Counted from the first letter of the stretch, positions 46,190-55,778 are shown. The stretch is DNA of 64,000 nt from Herminiimonas fonticola (GCF_003293745.1 NZ_PTLZ01000001.1:1054001-1118000), one strand, 5' to 3'. The notes: generated from the letters alone by a model not told the origin. Numbers and translations are program-made.

Positions 46190-46391
46190 TAAAACGTTTT
46201 CTTTTTGTAAATGACTGCCTTGGTTTAAGCAAGCCTTAGCTTGTTTCACCTCAGTCCCTTGTCTCCCCCGTTGTTCTCAAAACGCGTACAAGTCCTTGAC
46301 AGAGCAAGGTTTATCGGGCTTTGGCGAGGTTGGCTATGCTATACTATCCGGCTATTCAAATTCTGCACCACCCCCAACCGCTAAACACACC

Positions 46392-48227
46392 ATGTCAAAC
46401 TCAAAACGCGCTATTCGTAACATTGCCATCATCGCTCACGTTGATCACGGCAAAACCACGCTTGTTGACCAATTATTGCGTCAATCAGGCACTTTCCGTG
46501 ACAACCAGCAGGTCGATGCCCGCGTGATGGACTCGAACGACATCGAAAAAGAACGTGGCATCACGATCTTGTCGAAAAACTGCGCGGTTGAGTACAAAGG
46601 TACACACATCAACATCGTTGATACCCCAGGCCATGCCGACTTCGGTGGTGAAGTGGAACGCGTTCTGTCGATGGTTGATAGCGTGTTGTTGCTGGTCGAT
46701 GCACAAGAAGGCCCAATGCCACAAACGCGTTTCGTAACGCGTAAAGCTTTGGCGCTGGGTTTGAAGCCTATCGTTGTCGTCAACAAGATCGATCGTGAAA
46801 ACGCCGATCCACAAAAAGCCGTGAACGCGACTTTCGAATTGTTCGACAAGCTTGGCGCAACCGACGAACAACTGGATTTCCCTATCGTTTACGCATCGGG
46901 CTTTAAAGGCTACGCAGGTCTGGAAGATACTGTGCGCGAAGGCAATATGGAGCCTTTGTTCGACGCGATTCTGGAACACGTTCCTGCGCGTGAAGATGAT
47001 CCTGATGCACCACTGCAATTGCAAATTACTTCGCTGGAATATTCTTCCTACGTCGGCAAGATCGGTGTTGGTCGTATTCTGGCTGGTCGCGTAAAAGCGT
47101 TGCAAGATGTGGTCTGGATGAATGGTCCTGAAGACAAGCCAACCAAGGCACGTATCAATCAAGTCCTGACATTCAAAGGCCTGGATCGTGTTCTGGTTGA
47201 TGAAGCGCTGGCTGGCGACATCGTACTGATCAACGGTATCGAAGAAATCAGCATCGGTTCCACCATCTGTGCAGTTGATGCGCCTAACGGCCTGCCTATG
47301 TTGAAAGTCGACGAACCGACATTGACCATGAACTTCATGGTTAACAGCTCGCCACTGGCTGGCCGCGAAGGCAAGTTCGTGACCACGCGCCAAATCCGTG
47401 ATCGTCTCGAAAAAGAATTGAAAGCGAACATGGCTTTGCGCGTTGTGCAATCTGAAGACGACGATTCGACCTACGAAGTGTCGGGTCGCGGCGAATTGCA
47501 TCTGACTATTCTGATCGAAAACATGCGTCGCGAAGGTTTCGAGATGGCTGTGTCGCGTCCTCGCGTTGTATTCAAAATGGTGGATGGCGTACGCCACGAG
47601 CCGTATGAAAACCTGACCGTTGACGTTGAAGAAGCCAACCAGGGCGGCGTCATGGAAGAACTCGGTCGTCGCCGTGGCGACCTGCAAAACATGGAACCGG
47701 ACGGCAAAGGTCGTGTTCGTCTGGAATACCGCATTCCTGCACGCGGCTTGATCGGCTTCCAGGGCGAATTCATGACGCTGACACGCGGTACCGGCTTGAT
47801 GAGCCATGTGTTCGACGAATACGCACCAGTGGATAACACCAAGGGTGAACTCGGTGGCCGTCGTAACGGCGTGCTGATTTCGCAAGATGACGGCGCAGCT
47901 GTTGCTTACGCAATCTGGAAACTGCAAGATCGCGGCCGTATGTTCGTCAGCCACAACGATCCAGTGTATGAAGGCATGATCATCGGTATTCACTCACGTG
48001 ACAACGATCTGGTCGTGAATCCGATCAAAGGTAAACAACTGACCAACGTTCGTTCGTCGGGTACCGATGAAGCGGTGCGCCTCGTACCACCTATCGAAAT
48101 GTCGCTGGAATACGCTGTTGAATTCATCGACGACGACGAACTGGTTGAAGTGACACCGAAGAGCATTCGTTTGCGCAAGCGTTACTTGAAAGAACACGAG
48201 CGTAAAAAAGCTGGCCGCGAATCTTAA
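46392..48227 (+). CDS. typA: Translational GTPase TypA/BipA
   Basis: A 611-residue ribosome-associated GTPase involved in ribosome assembly and stress growth. G1 is [10 protein letters not shown] at about residues 15-24, followed by [14 protein letters not shown] and NKIDREN. The C-terminal half has [20 protein letters not shown] and [29 protein letters not shown]. The frame opens at 46296, but ATG 46392 ([13 protein letters not shown]) is the family start. A terminator follows at 48280. Confidence 0.96.
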   Translation: MSNSKRAIRNIAIIAHVDHGKTTLVDQLLRQSGTFRDNQQVDARVMDSNDIEKERGITILSKNCAVEYKGTHINIVDTPGHADFGGEVERVLSMVDSVLLLVDAQEGPMPQTRFVTRKALALGLKPIVVVNKIDRENADPQKAVNATFELFDKLGATDEQLDFPIVYASGFKGYAGLEDTVREGNMEPLFDAILEHVPAREDDPDAPLQLQITSLEYSSYVGKIGVGRILAGRVKALQDVVWMNGPEDKPTKARINQVLTFKGLDRVLVDEALAGDIVLINGIEEISIGSTICAVDAPNGLPMLKVDEPTLTMNFMVNSSPLAGREGKFVTTRQIRDRLEKELKANMALRVVQSEDDDSTYEVSGRGELHLTILIENMRREGFEMAVSRPRVVFKMVDGVRHEPYENLTVDVEEANQGGVMEELGRRRGDLQNMEPDGKGRVRLEYRIPARGLIGFQGEFMTLTRGTGLMSHVFDEYAPVDNTKGELGGRRNGVLISQDDGAAVAYAIWKLQDRGRMFVSHNDPVYEGMIIGIHSRDNDLVVNPIKGKQLTNVRSSGTDEAVRLVPPIEMSLEYAVEFIDDDELVEVTPKSIRLRKRYLKEHERKKAGRES

Positions 48228-48279
48228 TTGACAAGCAGGTGACAGGTGACGGTTCAATATAATTTGAGCCGTCCAAGTC

Positions 48280-48336
48280 AAAAAGCCCGCTGATTCTTGG
48301 TGCCTCTAAAGGCGCAAGGATCGGCGGGCTTTTTTT
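48280..48336 (+). terminator. Intrinsic terminator after typA
   Basis: An outer stem AAAAAGCCCGC/GCGGGCTTTTT encloses an inner stem near CTTGGTGCC/GGCGCAAG, followed by T7; the compound hairpin lies 52 bases after the stop. Confidence 0.85.
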
Positions 48337-48394
48337 ATTGAGCAGATTTTTACGCTAGGACGAAACTGAAAACGCACGTAATGCATATGTGCTG

Positions 48395-49714
48395 TTATTT
48401 GATAGCCTTCAAAAGATCCGCAATGCTGCCGAAAATCTCATCGACCTGGGCTTTGTTAATGATCAAGGGCGGCGATAAGGCAATCACGTCGGCTGTTGTA
48501 CGAAGCAGCAAGCCCTTGTACCAGAACGCCTTGTTGAACAGGTCGTAAGCGCGTGCGCCCGGTTTGCCGGTGATGCCTTCCAGTTCGATGCCGCACACCA
48601 AACCGAGATTGCGTATGTCTTTGACGAAAGGCAGGCCTTTCAGACTGTGTGCGGCTTCTTCAAAATATGATGACATCTCTGCCGCACGTTCAAAGAGTTG
48701 TTCTTCCTTGTAGACTTCTAGTGTGGCAATTGCCGCTGCGGCTGCCACCGGATGGCCAGAGTAGGTATAGCCGTGGAAGAACTCAATCGTGTCTGCTGGC
48801 GCAGCATCCATGAAGGCATCGTGTATCTCTTGTTTAACGATGACCGCACCCATAGGAACGGTGGCATTGGTCAAGCCTTTGGCGCAGACCATCATGTCTG
48901 GTTTGACCTTGAAGAAATCCGCACCGAAGGCTGTGCCAAGACGGCCAAAACCGGTGATGACTTCATCGAAAATCAGCAGGATGCCGTGCTTGTCGCAGAT
49001 CGCACGGATTTTTTCCAGATAGCCTTTAGGCGGCAAAATGACCCCGGTCGATCCTTGCAGTGGCTCGACGATGACTGCTGCAACGGTGGATGGGTCGTGT
49101 AGTGCGAGTAGACGTTGTTCCAATTCATCGGCTATCTCGGCGCCATGCAAGGGCAAGCCACGCGAGTAGGCATTCTTTTCGATATTCAGTGGATGGCGCA
49201 GGTGATCTGCAGCGAGGCCGGGGCCGAATTGCTTGCGATTGCCGGCGATACCGCCGACGGCAATCCCGCCAAAACCGACGCCGTGATACGCGCGTTCGCG
49301 ACCTATCAATCGTGTGCGTCCCGCATCGCCCCGCATGCGGTGATAGGCTAGTGCGATCTTCAGCGCCGTATCGACGCCTTCCGAACCATCGTTGCAAAAG
49401 AAGATGCGATTCAATCCTTCCGGCGCCATCTCAGCCAAGGCAGTGGCGGCTTCAAAGGCCTTGGCATGGCCCATCTGAAACGTGGGTGCGAAATCCATGA
49501 TCGCGACCTGCTTCTGCACGGCCTCAACGATTCTAGGGTGGCAGTGACCTGCGTTGACGCACCATAAGCCCGCCGTAGCATCCAGAATCTTGCGGCCGTC
49601 GTCGGTGGCGTAATACATGCCCGACGCGGAAGCCATTAAACGAGGCTTGGCCTTGTACTGACGATTAGCAGTGAAGGGCATCCACAGGTGTGAGGTATCG
49701 AGAGCTTTGGTCAT
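48395..49714 (-). CDS. Class III aminotransferase (omega-amino acid:pyruvate transaminase type)
   Basis: A 439-residue PLP enzyme. FDEVITGFGRLG holds the PLP-ring Asp, and the Schiff-base Lys is in CAKGLTNATVPMGAV. The N-terminal HLWMPFTANRQYKAKPR and the block GLWCVNAGHCHPRIVEA are close to beta-alanine/omega-amino acid:pyruvate aminotransferases. A role in beta-alanine or polyamine breakdown is inferred. The ATG at 49714 is preferred over a TTG at 49732. Confidence 0.88.
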   Translation of the reverse strand: MTKALDTSHLWMPFTANRQYKAKPRLMASASGMYYATDDGRKILDATAGLWCVNAGHCHPRIVEAVQKQVAIMDFAPTFQMGHAKAFEAATALAEMAPEGLNRIFFCNDGSEGVDTALKIALAYHRMRGDAGRTRLIGRERAYHGVGFGGIAVGGIAGNRKQFGPGLAADHLRHPLNIEKNAYSRGLPLHGAEIADELEQRLLALHDPSTVAAVIVEPLQGSTGVILPPKGYLEKIRAICDKHGILLIFDEVITGFGRLGTAFGADFFKVKPDMMVCAKGLTNATVPMGAVIVKQEIHDAFMDAAPADTIEFFHGYTYSGHPVAAAAAIATLEVYKEEQLFERAAEMSSYFEEAAHSLKGLPFVKDIRNLGLVCGIELEGITGKPGARAYDLFNKAFWYKGLLLRTTADVIALSPPLIINKAQVDEIFGSIADLLKAIK

Positions 49715-49952
49715 GGACAGGATGATTTCCAAAAAGTAATCAACTTAATGGTATTACGTTTGCGGACGGGACGAAAGAGAGCGTAACTCTGTGCATATCT
49801 TGTTATGCATGACTGGATGACAAGATAGGCACAGAATAAAGCCAGCTTACGCAATCTTGCGTATACTTCGTGCTGTTCTGAATTTTGCCCTTTGCTGTTG
49901 CGACTACTTTGCCGTGAGATAAGCCGGGTCTTCCATTTTTTTGTCAGTAGTA

Positions 49953-50966
49953 ATGAAACCAGATAACACTCCTTCGCGCCGTATCTCTGTTGCCCCAATG
50001 ATGGATTGGACGGACAGGCATTGCCGCATGTTTCATAGACAGATCAGTCGTCATACCTGGCTATATACCGAAATGGTGACTACCGGTGCCTTGTTGCACG
50101 GCGATGTGCCGCGTCATCTGGATTTCAACGATGAAGAGCATCCGGTTGCCTTGCAACTGGGTGGCAGTGAACCGGCAGATCTGGCGAAGAGCGCCAAGCT
50201 AGGCGAGCAATGGGGCTATGACGAAGTTAATCTGAATTGCGGTTGTCCTTCAGAGCGCGTGCAAAAAGGTGCGTTCGGCGCGTGCCTGATGAGTGAGGCA
50301 TCGCTTGTGGCGGATTGCGTCAAGGCGATGCGTGATGCCGTGCAGATCGATGTGACGGTCAAGCACCGAATCGGCATCGATGACATCACTTCATATGATT
50401 TTGTGCGCGACTTTGTCGGTACCGTTGCCGATGCCGGTTGCAATACTTTTATCGCGCATGCGCGCAATGCGATACTCAAAGGCTTGAGCCCGAAGGAAAA
50501 TCGCGAGATTCCGCCTTTGCGTTATGAGTTTGCACATCAGTTGAAAAAAGATTTTCCCGGGCTGGAAATCATCATCAATGGTGGTTTCAAAACAGTGGAA
50601 GAAATCGATGCGCATCTGCTGCATGTAGACGGCGTGATGATAGGCCGCGAGGCGTATCACAATCCGTTCATGATGACGTCCTTCGATGCGCGTTATTACG
50701 GCGATACCGCTGTGCCGAAAACGCGTGCAGAAGTATTGCATGCAATGATTCCATATATTCAGTCTCAGCTTGAGAAGCACGGCAAGAGTGAAAAGGGTGG
50801 CGGTTTGAAGTTAAACAGCATCACACGTCACATGCTGGGTTTGATGGCGGGGCTACCGAATGCACGCGCCTTCCGCCAAACCTTGTCGGACTCTAAAAAG
50901 CTGGCGCTGGGCGATCCCGATTTGTTATTGCAGGCTTTGGCGCGCATGCAACCGATTGCAGCGTAG
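49953..50966 (+). CDS. dusA: tRNA-dihydrouridine synthase DusA
   Basis: A 337-residue FMN enzyme reducing U20/U20a in tRNA D-loops. SVAPMMDWTDRHCR at the start and NLNCGCPSERVQKGAFGACLM (catalytic Cys) are visible, with the DusA-type GLMAGLPNARAFRQTLS tail. ATG 49953 is preferred over the TTG at 49941. The following 294 bases (50967-51260) hold no gene; a small CTGTAA/TTACAG hairpin lies at 51037-51051. Confidence 0.94.
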   Translation: MKPDNTPSRRISVAPMMDWTDRHCRMFHRQISRHTWLYTEMVTTGALLHGDVPRHLDFNDEEHPVALQLGGSEPADLAKSAKLGEQWGYDEVNLNCGCPSERVQKGAFGACLMSEASLVADCVKAMRDAVQIDVTVKHRIGIDDITSYDFVRDFVGTVADAGCNTFIAHARNAILKGLSPKENREIPPLRYEFAHQLKKDFPGLEIIINGGFKTVEEIDAHLLHVDGVMIGREAYHNPFMMTSFDARYYGDTAVPKTRAEVLHAMIPYIQSQLEKHGKSEKGGGLKLNSITRHMLGLMAGLPNARAFRQTLSDSKKLALGDPDLLLQALARMQPIAA

Positions 50967-51260
50967 CGCTGTATCTTGCTGCGACAAGAGAGTGGCAATT
51001 TGCAATTTCTCTTTCTACATTCGTCCATTTTTGTTCTGTAATTTTTACAGGACATGTAAATCTTGCTAGTCCTCATTTCTTTTTCCTGAACAAGAATTTT
51101 TATTGAGAACCTTCTGAAAACAGTGTGGTCAAGAAAATAACGATTCTGTTTTTAAGTGCTGCTTGAAGGCAAGTCGGATTCTCAATTCAAGTGCCATATG
51201 AAATCTCCACTTCCGTAGTTTTGAGTGGAATTGGTATTTCTTATTCCCTGAAAGGAAATC

Positions 51261-51719
51261 ATGATGAAAGCATTGCCAAATAATTCCCGCGTTGTTCTTG
51301 CAGCAGCTGTCTTGACTGTATTGTTTGCAACTGGCTGCGAACGTCGTGCGGCAGATACTGCAACCGGTGCTACGCCGCCTGCAGAATCGCCAGCGACCAT
51401 GCCGGCACCAGCATCTAGCGCACCGCCTGCAACCGCTCCAGCTGCGCCTGCTCCAGTTACTCCTGCCGACACTAGCGCCGCCAACGATCAACTACCAGGT
51501 AGCGTTGTGGATGACACGGTCATCACGACTAAAGTGAAAACTGCGTTGCTGGCCGATTCTGACGTCAAAGGTCTGGATGTGAATGTAGATACATCCAAAG
51601 CGGTGGTGACCTTGAATGGTGCCGTCAATAATCAAACTCAGATTGATCGTGCCGGTAAACTCGCGACTGATGTGGCAGGCGTGAAATCTGTAATCAACAA
51701 TCTCACGATCAAAAAATAA
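51261..51719 (+). CDS. BON-domain lipoprotein
   Basis: A 152-residue protein with signal peptide and lipobox FATGC (Cys26), an Ala/Pro/Thr-rich linker (about 33-78) and one BON domain (VDDTVITTKVKTALLADSDVKG to the C-terminus, about 83-152), similar to OsmY/Kbp repeats. Probably periplasmic-facing and linked to osmotic or envelope stress (family-based). AAAGGA is upstream of tandem ATGs at 51261 and 51264. Confidence 0.85.
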   Translation: MMKALPNNSRVVLAAAVLTVLFATGCERRAADTATGATPPAESPATMPAPASSAPPATAPAAPAPVTPADTSAANDQLPGSVVDDTVITTKVKTALLADSDVKGLDVNVDTSKAVVTLNGAVNNQTQIDRAGKLATDVAGVKSVINNLTIKK

Positions 51720-51805
51720 AAGTCCGTCGCAAGCAAGCTGAAGGATCAGCGAATACGTACTGGTTCATGCTTGCTTGTACTGACTAAATTTTGATGCATG
51801 AGTTG

Positions 51806-51845
51806 ACCGCAACCGGATATCAAATCCGCTGCGGTTAATTTTTTT
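51806..51845 (+). terminator. Intrinsic terminator after the BON-domain gene
   Basis: ACCGCA/TGCGGT and CGGAT/ATCCG stems with a small internal loop are followed by AATTTTTTT. Just before it, CAAGCAAGC (51730-51738) and GCTTGCTTG (51769-51777) can form another stem. Confidence 0.78.
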
Positions 51846-51922
51846 GCTGAGCGATTGATTAAAACGTTGCGTCGTTAAATCGACGATCGTTCGACGTAAT
51901 CGTCATTCTTTTCGAGGGCGCA

Positions 51923-52468
51923 ATGGCTATCTTGCTTGGTATTGATTGGGCCGAGTTGTTCGGTTTCAGCGTTCCGATATCGGAAATGATCATTCGCGGA
52001 ACGGCGATCTACTGGTTCCTCTTCATAGTCTTTCGCTTTGTCATTCCACGTGACGTGGGCGCGATAGGCATTGCAGATATTCTGATCCTGGTGATCATCG
52101 CCGATGCGTCGCAAAACGCGATGTCCGGTGACTATAAAACCATCACCGATGGCATGGTACTGATAGCGGTGATGGTCGGATGGAATCTTGCCTTCGACAG
52201 ATTTGCTTTTTACTTTCCCGCATTCCGTCGATTTGCCACGCCGGCCAGCTTATGTCTGGTCAAAGATGGTCGCATGTTAAAGCGCAATATGCGCCGCGAG
52301 TTTATTACCGACGATGAATTATGGGGACATTTAAGGATGGATGGCGTCGAGTCTCTCGACCAGGTGCGCGCTGCTTATCTTGAGTCTGACGGCGGATTCA
52401 GTGTGATCAAGAAAGCAGGCAGTGAACATCATAATCCGCACAGTCCTTCGCGTTCTGAAAGTATGTAA
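51923..52468 (+). CDS. DUF421/YetF family membrane protein
   Basis: A 181-residue protein with about three N-terminal membrane helices and the DUF421 pattern GTAIYWFLFIVFRFVIPRDVGAIGIADILILVIIADASQNAM, then RRFATPASLCLVKDGRMLKRNMRREFITDDELWGHLRMDGV. YetF homologues are linked to spore or envelope traits elsewhere; the role here is unknown. Ribosome binding site GAGG precedes ATG 51923. A terminator follows at 52546. Confidence 0.86.
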   Translation: MAILLGIDWAELFGFSVPISEMIIRGTAIYWFLFIVFRFVIPRDVGAIGIADILILVIIADASQNAMSGDYKTITDGMVLIAVMVGWNLAFDRFAFYFPAFRRFATPASLCLVKDGRMLKRNMRREFITDDELWGHLRMDGVESLDQVRAAYLESDGGFSVIKKAGSEHHNPHSPSRSESM

Positions 52469-52545
52469 GCCCAAGTAGGGGATAGGAAAGTGACTTAATA
52501 GCTTGCCTAGGCAGTGGCCGACAATTGTAAGTACGATGCAGATAC

Positions 52546-52575
52546 AAAAAAAGCGTGAATCTCTTCACGCTTTTT
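52546..52575. terminator. Bidirectional intrinsic terminator
   Basis: GCGTGAA-TCTC-TTCACGC with an A-run before and T5 after, between the DUF421 gene (plus) and the entericidin-like gene (minus). Confidence 0.9.
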
Positions 52576-52590
52576 ATCGACTGCTGACGC

Positions 52591-52734
52591 TTAACGTCGT
52601 TGAGCGTCAGTTGCAGCGTCTTGTACTTTTTCACCGCCACGCTCCACATCCTTGCCTACACCTTTAATGGTGTTACATGCAGACAGGCCAACGCTCATGG
52701 CTACGAGACACATAATGGAAATGATTTTTTTCAT
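52591..52734 (-). CDS. Entericidin A/B family small lipoprotein
   Basis: A 47-residue protein, MKKIISIMCLVAMSVGLSAC start, lipobox LSAC with Cys20. The mature part CNTIKGVGKDVERGGEKVQDAA is the entericidin pattern. In E. coli ecnA/ecnB form an antidote/toxin pair; here a single copy is seen. A ribosome binding site (AAAGGAAA) lies upstream of the ATG. It is flanked by stress-type genes. Confidence 0.88.
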   Translation of the reverse strand: MKKIISIMCLVAMSVGLSACNTIKGVGKDVERGGEKVQDAATDAQRR

Positions 52735-52931
52735 GATGTTTTCCTTTCAGTTAAGTGGATAAGCGTAAGAACGCCTCCTTTATTTTTCCAGTATGAATGC
52801 TGGAAAACGTTCATGTCACTTTTCCGTATGTGGTCAAGCAACTTGATAATTGGACAGCAGCTTGCGGTAAAGTTCATTTAATCAATTTAATGAATCAATT
52901 GATCAAGCGAAAGACTGAAGAGAGTTCGATA

Positions 52932-53279
52932 TTATTTGCGTCCACTGATAAGGACGCCCAGAAGTGTGCCGAAGCCAACTGCCAATGCAATCGATTGTAT
53001 TGGCTTTTCTTTTACATAGCCGGTGGTTACCTCGACGCCGTGATGAAACTGGCGACCGGCTTCGACAGCAATGCCTTTTGCAGCAAAACGCAAAGAACTG
53101 AATTTAGCCAGAATACGTTCTTGCGCATCATGCAGTTCTACGTCGGTCAGTTCAGTAGCATGAGCAAGCAAGGTATCGAGATCTGATTTCAATGTTTGCA
53201 AATCTTCGCGCAAAGTGGCTGTCGTAGGTGGCACAGATTTTGTGCTTTGGGCTGGCAGGGTGGAAGTATTTGAGCTCAT
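52932..53279 (-). CDS. DUF883 (YqjD/ElaB-like) membrane-anchored protein
   Basis: A 115-residue protein: an N-terminal Ser/Thr/Pro-rich part, a long helical stretch (LREDLQTLKSDLDTLLAHATELTDVELHDAQERI, about 23-56), and a C-terminal hydrophobic anchor (SIALAVGFGTLLGVLISGRK). Members of the family bind ribosomes at the inner membrane in stationary phase. The start ATG 53279 has AAAGGAAC upstream. Confidence 0.86.
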   Translation of the reverse strand: MSSNTSTLPAQSTKSVPPTTATLREDLQTLKSDLDTLLAHATELTDVELHDAQERILAKFSSLRFAAKGIAVEAGRQFHHGVEVTTGYVKEKPIQSIALAVGFGTLLGVLISGRK

Positions 53280-53358
53280 GGTAGTTCCTTTGTCATTGAT
53301 TAATAAAACAAGTGGATGCTGATTTAAGTAAGTTCAACTTGATATGACCGCTCATCCA

Positions 53359-53613
53359 TCATGGCCAAGGTGCCGGATTGAGGTTGACATATTGCGGCCC
53401 GTTTTCTGCCGGCTCGGGTATCTTTGCATTGCGTTCGCCAATATTTAAATCTTGGACTGCAAGTTTCATGATTTCTTTTCTGGCTGTTTCAAAATCGGCC
53501 GACGACAGCGGAGGGCTGTGATCTGGCCTGTGTGCAACAGCCCAACTCACCAAGTCTTCAAAGCGTTGTTTCAATTCAATATGAAACTGGTCCCACTCAT
53601 TTCGGTTCAACAT
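53359..53613 (-). CDS. Hypothetical protein, 84 residues
   Basis: I do not recognise this family. The protein is polar and acidic/aromatic (MLNRNEWDQFHIELKQRFEDLV start, PQYVNLNPAPWP end), without a signal peptide or membrane segment. The start has TAAGGTAAA upstream, consistent with translation. It follows the DUF883 and entericidin genes on the same strand, which suggests a stress-related regulon, but that is context only. Confidence 0.6.
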   Translation of the reverse strand: MLNRNEWDQFHIELKQRFEDLVSWAVAHRPDHSPPLSSADFETARKEIMKLAVQDLNIGERNAKIPEPAENGPQYVNLNPAPWP

Positions 53614-53961
53614 GGTTTTACCTTATGTAAATGAGGTACAAACTTTCATTTTGTTAATGGTCAGACCATGCTGAGGTGGAATGATTCGATAAAAAGCATT
53701 TATTTATCAAATTTTTTACTTGTCGGGACAATTTTATTGTGTGGAAAATGCTGTAAAAATGCGCCATCAATTTCCGTTTTTTCTTATGCTGTTTGATGTG
53801 TATTTTGTGTCTTGATGCATGTCTCTGACCAATTTTCAGCTAGCCGCATATTTTATTTTTTTGGCGTAAATTGACAAACTTATGTCGGCTGTTTAACGGA
53901 GTTACAGATGGAACTTTAAGAATAATTGCGCTATGTTGATAATGGTTTTGATCACTTTTCA
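53614..53961. other. AT-rich intergenic region with divergent promoters presumed
   Basis: This 348-base stretch between a minus-strand and a plus-strand hypothetical gene is AT-rich and has no gene, clear repeat or convincing promoter pair. Confidence 0.5.
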
Positions 53962-54246
53962 ATGTGCGCCATGAAACGAATCGATCAGGCTATCAGCGAA
54001 CTGGCCACCGCATTCTGCAAACTCGAACGCCACGACAGGCAGCTGTATCTCAAAGCCTTGCAATCGCTGGTTGCACTCGCTGTTTCAGAAGAAAAACTGG
54101 AACGTGTCTATAGCATAGAGAGCGATATGCAATATATTGGTCAGATATTTTCCAATGCACGTAGAGCCAAGGTGACTGTCAAGGACGAACAACAGCCTTT
54201 CCTATGCAGACGAAAAGGCGAGCGGCGTCTCACTCCCCCTTTATAG
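53962..54246 (+). CDS. Hypothetical protein, about 94 residues
   Basis: No known family was recognised. The protein is helical and charged (RIDQAISELATAFCKLERHDRQLYLKALQSLVALAVSEEKLE), with a basic C-terminal end (CRRKGERRLTPPL). There is no signal or membrane segment. The start could be ATG 53962, ATG 53971 or a TTG at 53926; no strong ribosome binding site helps. The coding nature is supported by codon use and residue pattern only. Confidence 0.5.
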   Translation: MCAMKRIDQAISELATAFCKLERHDRQLYLKALQSLVALAVSEEKLERVYSIESDMQYIGQIFSNARRAKVTVKDEQQPFLCRRKGERRLTPPL

Positions 54247-54519
54247 CTGCGTTGAATCGCATCTGGTTTACTCCTCACTAGATCTCACCTCGATGTTGCA
54301 GTGCGCAGCCAGCAATCATGCTGACGATGCAAGGCCTGACCACAATGCTGTGTAATGACTCATTCGGGAATTGAAATATTTCATGAAATTTTGAATGCCT
54401 TTACCTGCATCATCGCCGTGCATCCATACGTCGGCTCAGAACGAGGACGTATATCTTCCCTATAGATGGGCCATCCTCACCATCCAGCATTTTTCGTTTT
54501 TGGATATGCGGTTTTATTC

Positions 54520-54539
54520 GTATTCAAGCGCTTGAACAC
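54520..54539. promoter_or_regulatory. Palindromic operator-like site upstream of the serine acetyltransferase gene
   Basis: TTCAAGCGCTTGAA (54523-54536) is a perfect palindrome, extending with one mismatch to 20 bases (54520-54539). It abuts the TATAAT at 54545-54550 and so covers the -35/spacer region. A regulator binding here would control the sulfur gene. CysB is one candidate by context, but the site is not a known CysB motif. Confidence 0.5.
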
Positions 54540-54544
54540 GCTCC

Positions 54545-54550
54545 TATAAT
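54545..54550 (+). promoter_or_regulatory. -10 box of the serine acetyltransferase gene
   Basis: A perfect TATAAT with only a weak -35 (ATTCAA at 54522, 17-base spacer), suggesting an activator-dependent promoter. The 401 bases from 54247 to 54647 hold no gene. Confidence 0.5.
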
Positions 54551-54589
54551 TTCCATGTCTTCATGATGTTTCATCTCTTGGTAGTTTTC

Positions 54590-54623
54590 CGATAGTCGAT
54601 TTCGGTCGACTATCGATTTTTTT
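54590..54623 (+). terminator. Leader terminator before the serine acetyltransferase gene
   Basis: CGATAGTCGA-TTTCGG-TCGACTATCG followed by ATTTTTTT. It lies after the TATAAT and 24 bases before the start codon, so it may act as an attenuator; alternatively it ends transcripts from the small gene upstream. Confidence 0.75.
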
Positions 54624-54647
54624 CTCCACCGGCTTCCACTGCATACC

Positions 54648-55610
54648 ATGTCAAATCTGCGTCCATCACTAGAGCTTGTCGTTCCTGTTGCAGCCGGAAC
54701 CTGGGGGCTGAACGACATCATCCGTTCCTTGCGTGAATCGCGAGAAGAAACACATAACATCCGCTACCGTGGGCAGATCCGTGAATTGCCATCACGCGAA
54801 GCATTAACGAATATTCTGGGCGGTCTGTCGGCAGCTCTGTTCCCTACACATTACGGCCAGCCAGATCTGACTGATGAAAGCATCGATTACTTCGTCGGTG
54901 AGAAACTGAACGTCGCATTGAATGATCTGGCCGAACAGGTACGTCGTGGTTTGCTTTTTATCTCGCACCATGATGCGGACGGTAAAGAGAGCGATCAGCC
55001 AGTCAATATCAGCCATGAAACTTTAGAGCGTGAAGCCTTGCAGATCACGCGTAACTTTGCCGAGCAATTGCGCTATATCCGTGATCTGTTGGTGACCGAT
55101 CTACAGGCGGCCTATCAAGGGGATCCTGCTGCGCATAGCGTGTCGGAAATTCTGCTCTGCTATCCCGGCATGACGGCGATCATTTATCACCGCTTTGCAC
55201 ACGCATTACATAATCTGGGTTCTCCTTTCCTGGCGCGCCTGATTTCAAGCATTGCGCATTCAACGACAGGTATAGATATTCATCCCGGCGCGGAAATTGG
55301 CGGCAGCTTCTTTATCGATCATGGCACCGGCGTCGTGATAGGCGAAACCGCCGTCATTGGACAACGCGTACGCTTGTATCAAGCGGTAACGCTAGGTGCA
55401 AAACGCTTTCCGACTGATGAAAACGGCGTGCTGATCAAAGGCAATGCACGTCATCCTATCGTTGAAGACGATGTCGTGATTTACGCCGGTGCGACTGTGC
55501 TGGGACGTATCACGATTGGTAAAGGATCGACGATAGGTGGTGGTGTCTGGCTGACACAAACCGTGCCGCCTGCCAGCAGCATCACGCAGGCGCAAACACG
55601 TAATCACTAG
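54648..55610 (+). CDS. epsC: Serine O-acetyltransferase, EpsC/SrpH type
   Basis: A 320-residue enzyme making O-acetylserine from serine and acetyl-CoA for cysteine synthesis. It belongs to the longer EpsC-type group: an N-terminal helical domain (about 1-185) and a C-terminal left-handed beta-helix with hexapeptide repeats, DIHPGAEIGGSFFIDHGTGVVIGETAVIG (catalytic His region, about 205-233). The usual CysE C-terminal tail is short. Position ahead of sulfonate uptake genes suggests use under sulfur limitation. EpsC-type enzymes also occur in family 2A encapsulin loci. Confidence 0.88.
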   Translation: MSNLRPSLELVVPVAAGTWGLNDIIRSLRESREETHNIRYRGQIRELPSREALTNILGGLSAALFPTHYGQPDLTDESIDYFVGEKLNVALNDLAEQVRRGLLFISHHDADGKESDQPVNISHETLEREALQITRNFAEQLRYIRDLLVTDLQAAYQGDPAAHSVSEILLCYPGMTAIIYHRFAHALHNLGSPFLARLISSIAHSTTGIDIHPGAEIGGSFFIDHGTGVVIGETAVIGQRVRLYQAVTLGAKRFPTDENGVLIKGNARHPIVEDDVVIYAGATVLGRITIGKGSTIGGGVWLTQTVPPASSITQAQTRNH

Positions 55611-55731
55611 TCCGCTTCCGAGGAAAATTGCGCGAATTTGTATATGTTGGGTATTGTTATACGGATGCTGCTTCGTAAATCACAAATCGCATATGGTTAG
55701 AAAATAACATTCGTTTGCTGCAGAGAGCTCG

Positions 55732-55758
55732 CCAGATAAACTGATTTTTCTTATCTGG
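55732..55758 (+). promoter_or_regulatory. Inverted repeat upstream of the TauD-like gene
   Basis: CCAGATAA (55732-55739) and TTATCTGG (55751-55758) are separated by 11 bases, 20 bases before the start codon. It could be an operator or a leader hairpin. Confidence 0.4.
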
Positions 55759-55778
55759 ATAAAACGAGTTTTCTTATT

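Noticed and set aside
46485-47993. 502-codon open frame on the minus strand inside typA
   Set aside because: It is antisense to a fully conserved gene, has the composition of a shadow frame (His/Gln/Phe-rich) and no ribosome binding site or family similarity.
48228-48263. TTGACA and TATAAT after typA, as promoter of a small RNA ending at the terminator
   Set aside because: The spacer is 24 bases, too long for a sigma-70 promoter, and the product would be little more than the typA terminator.
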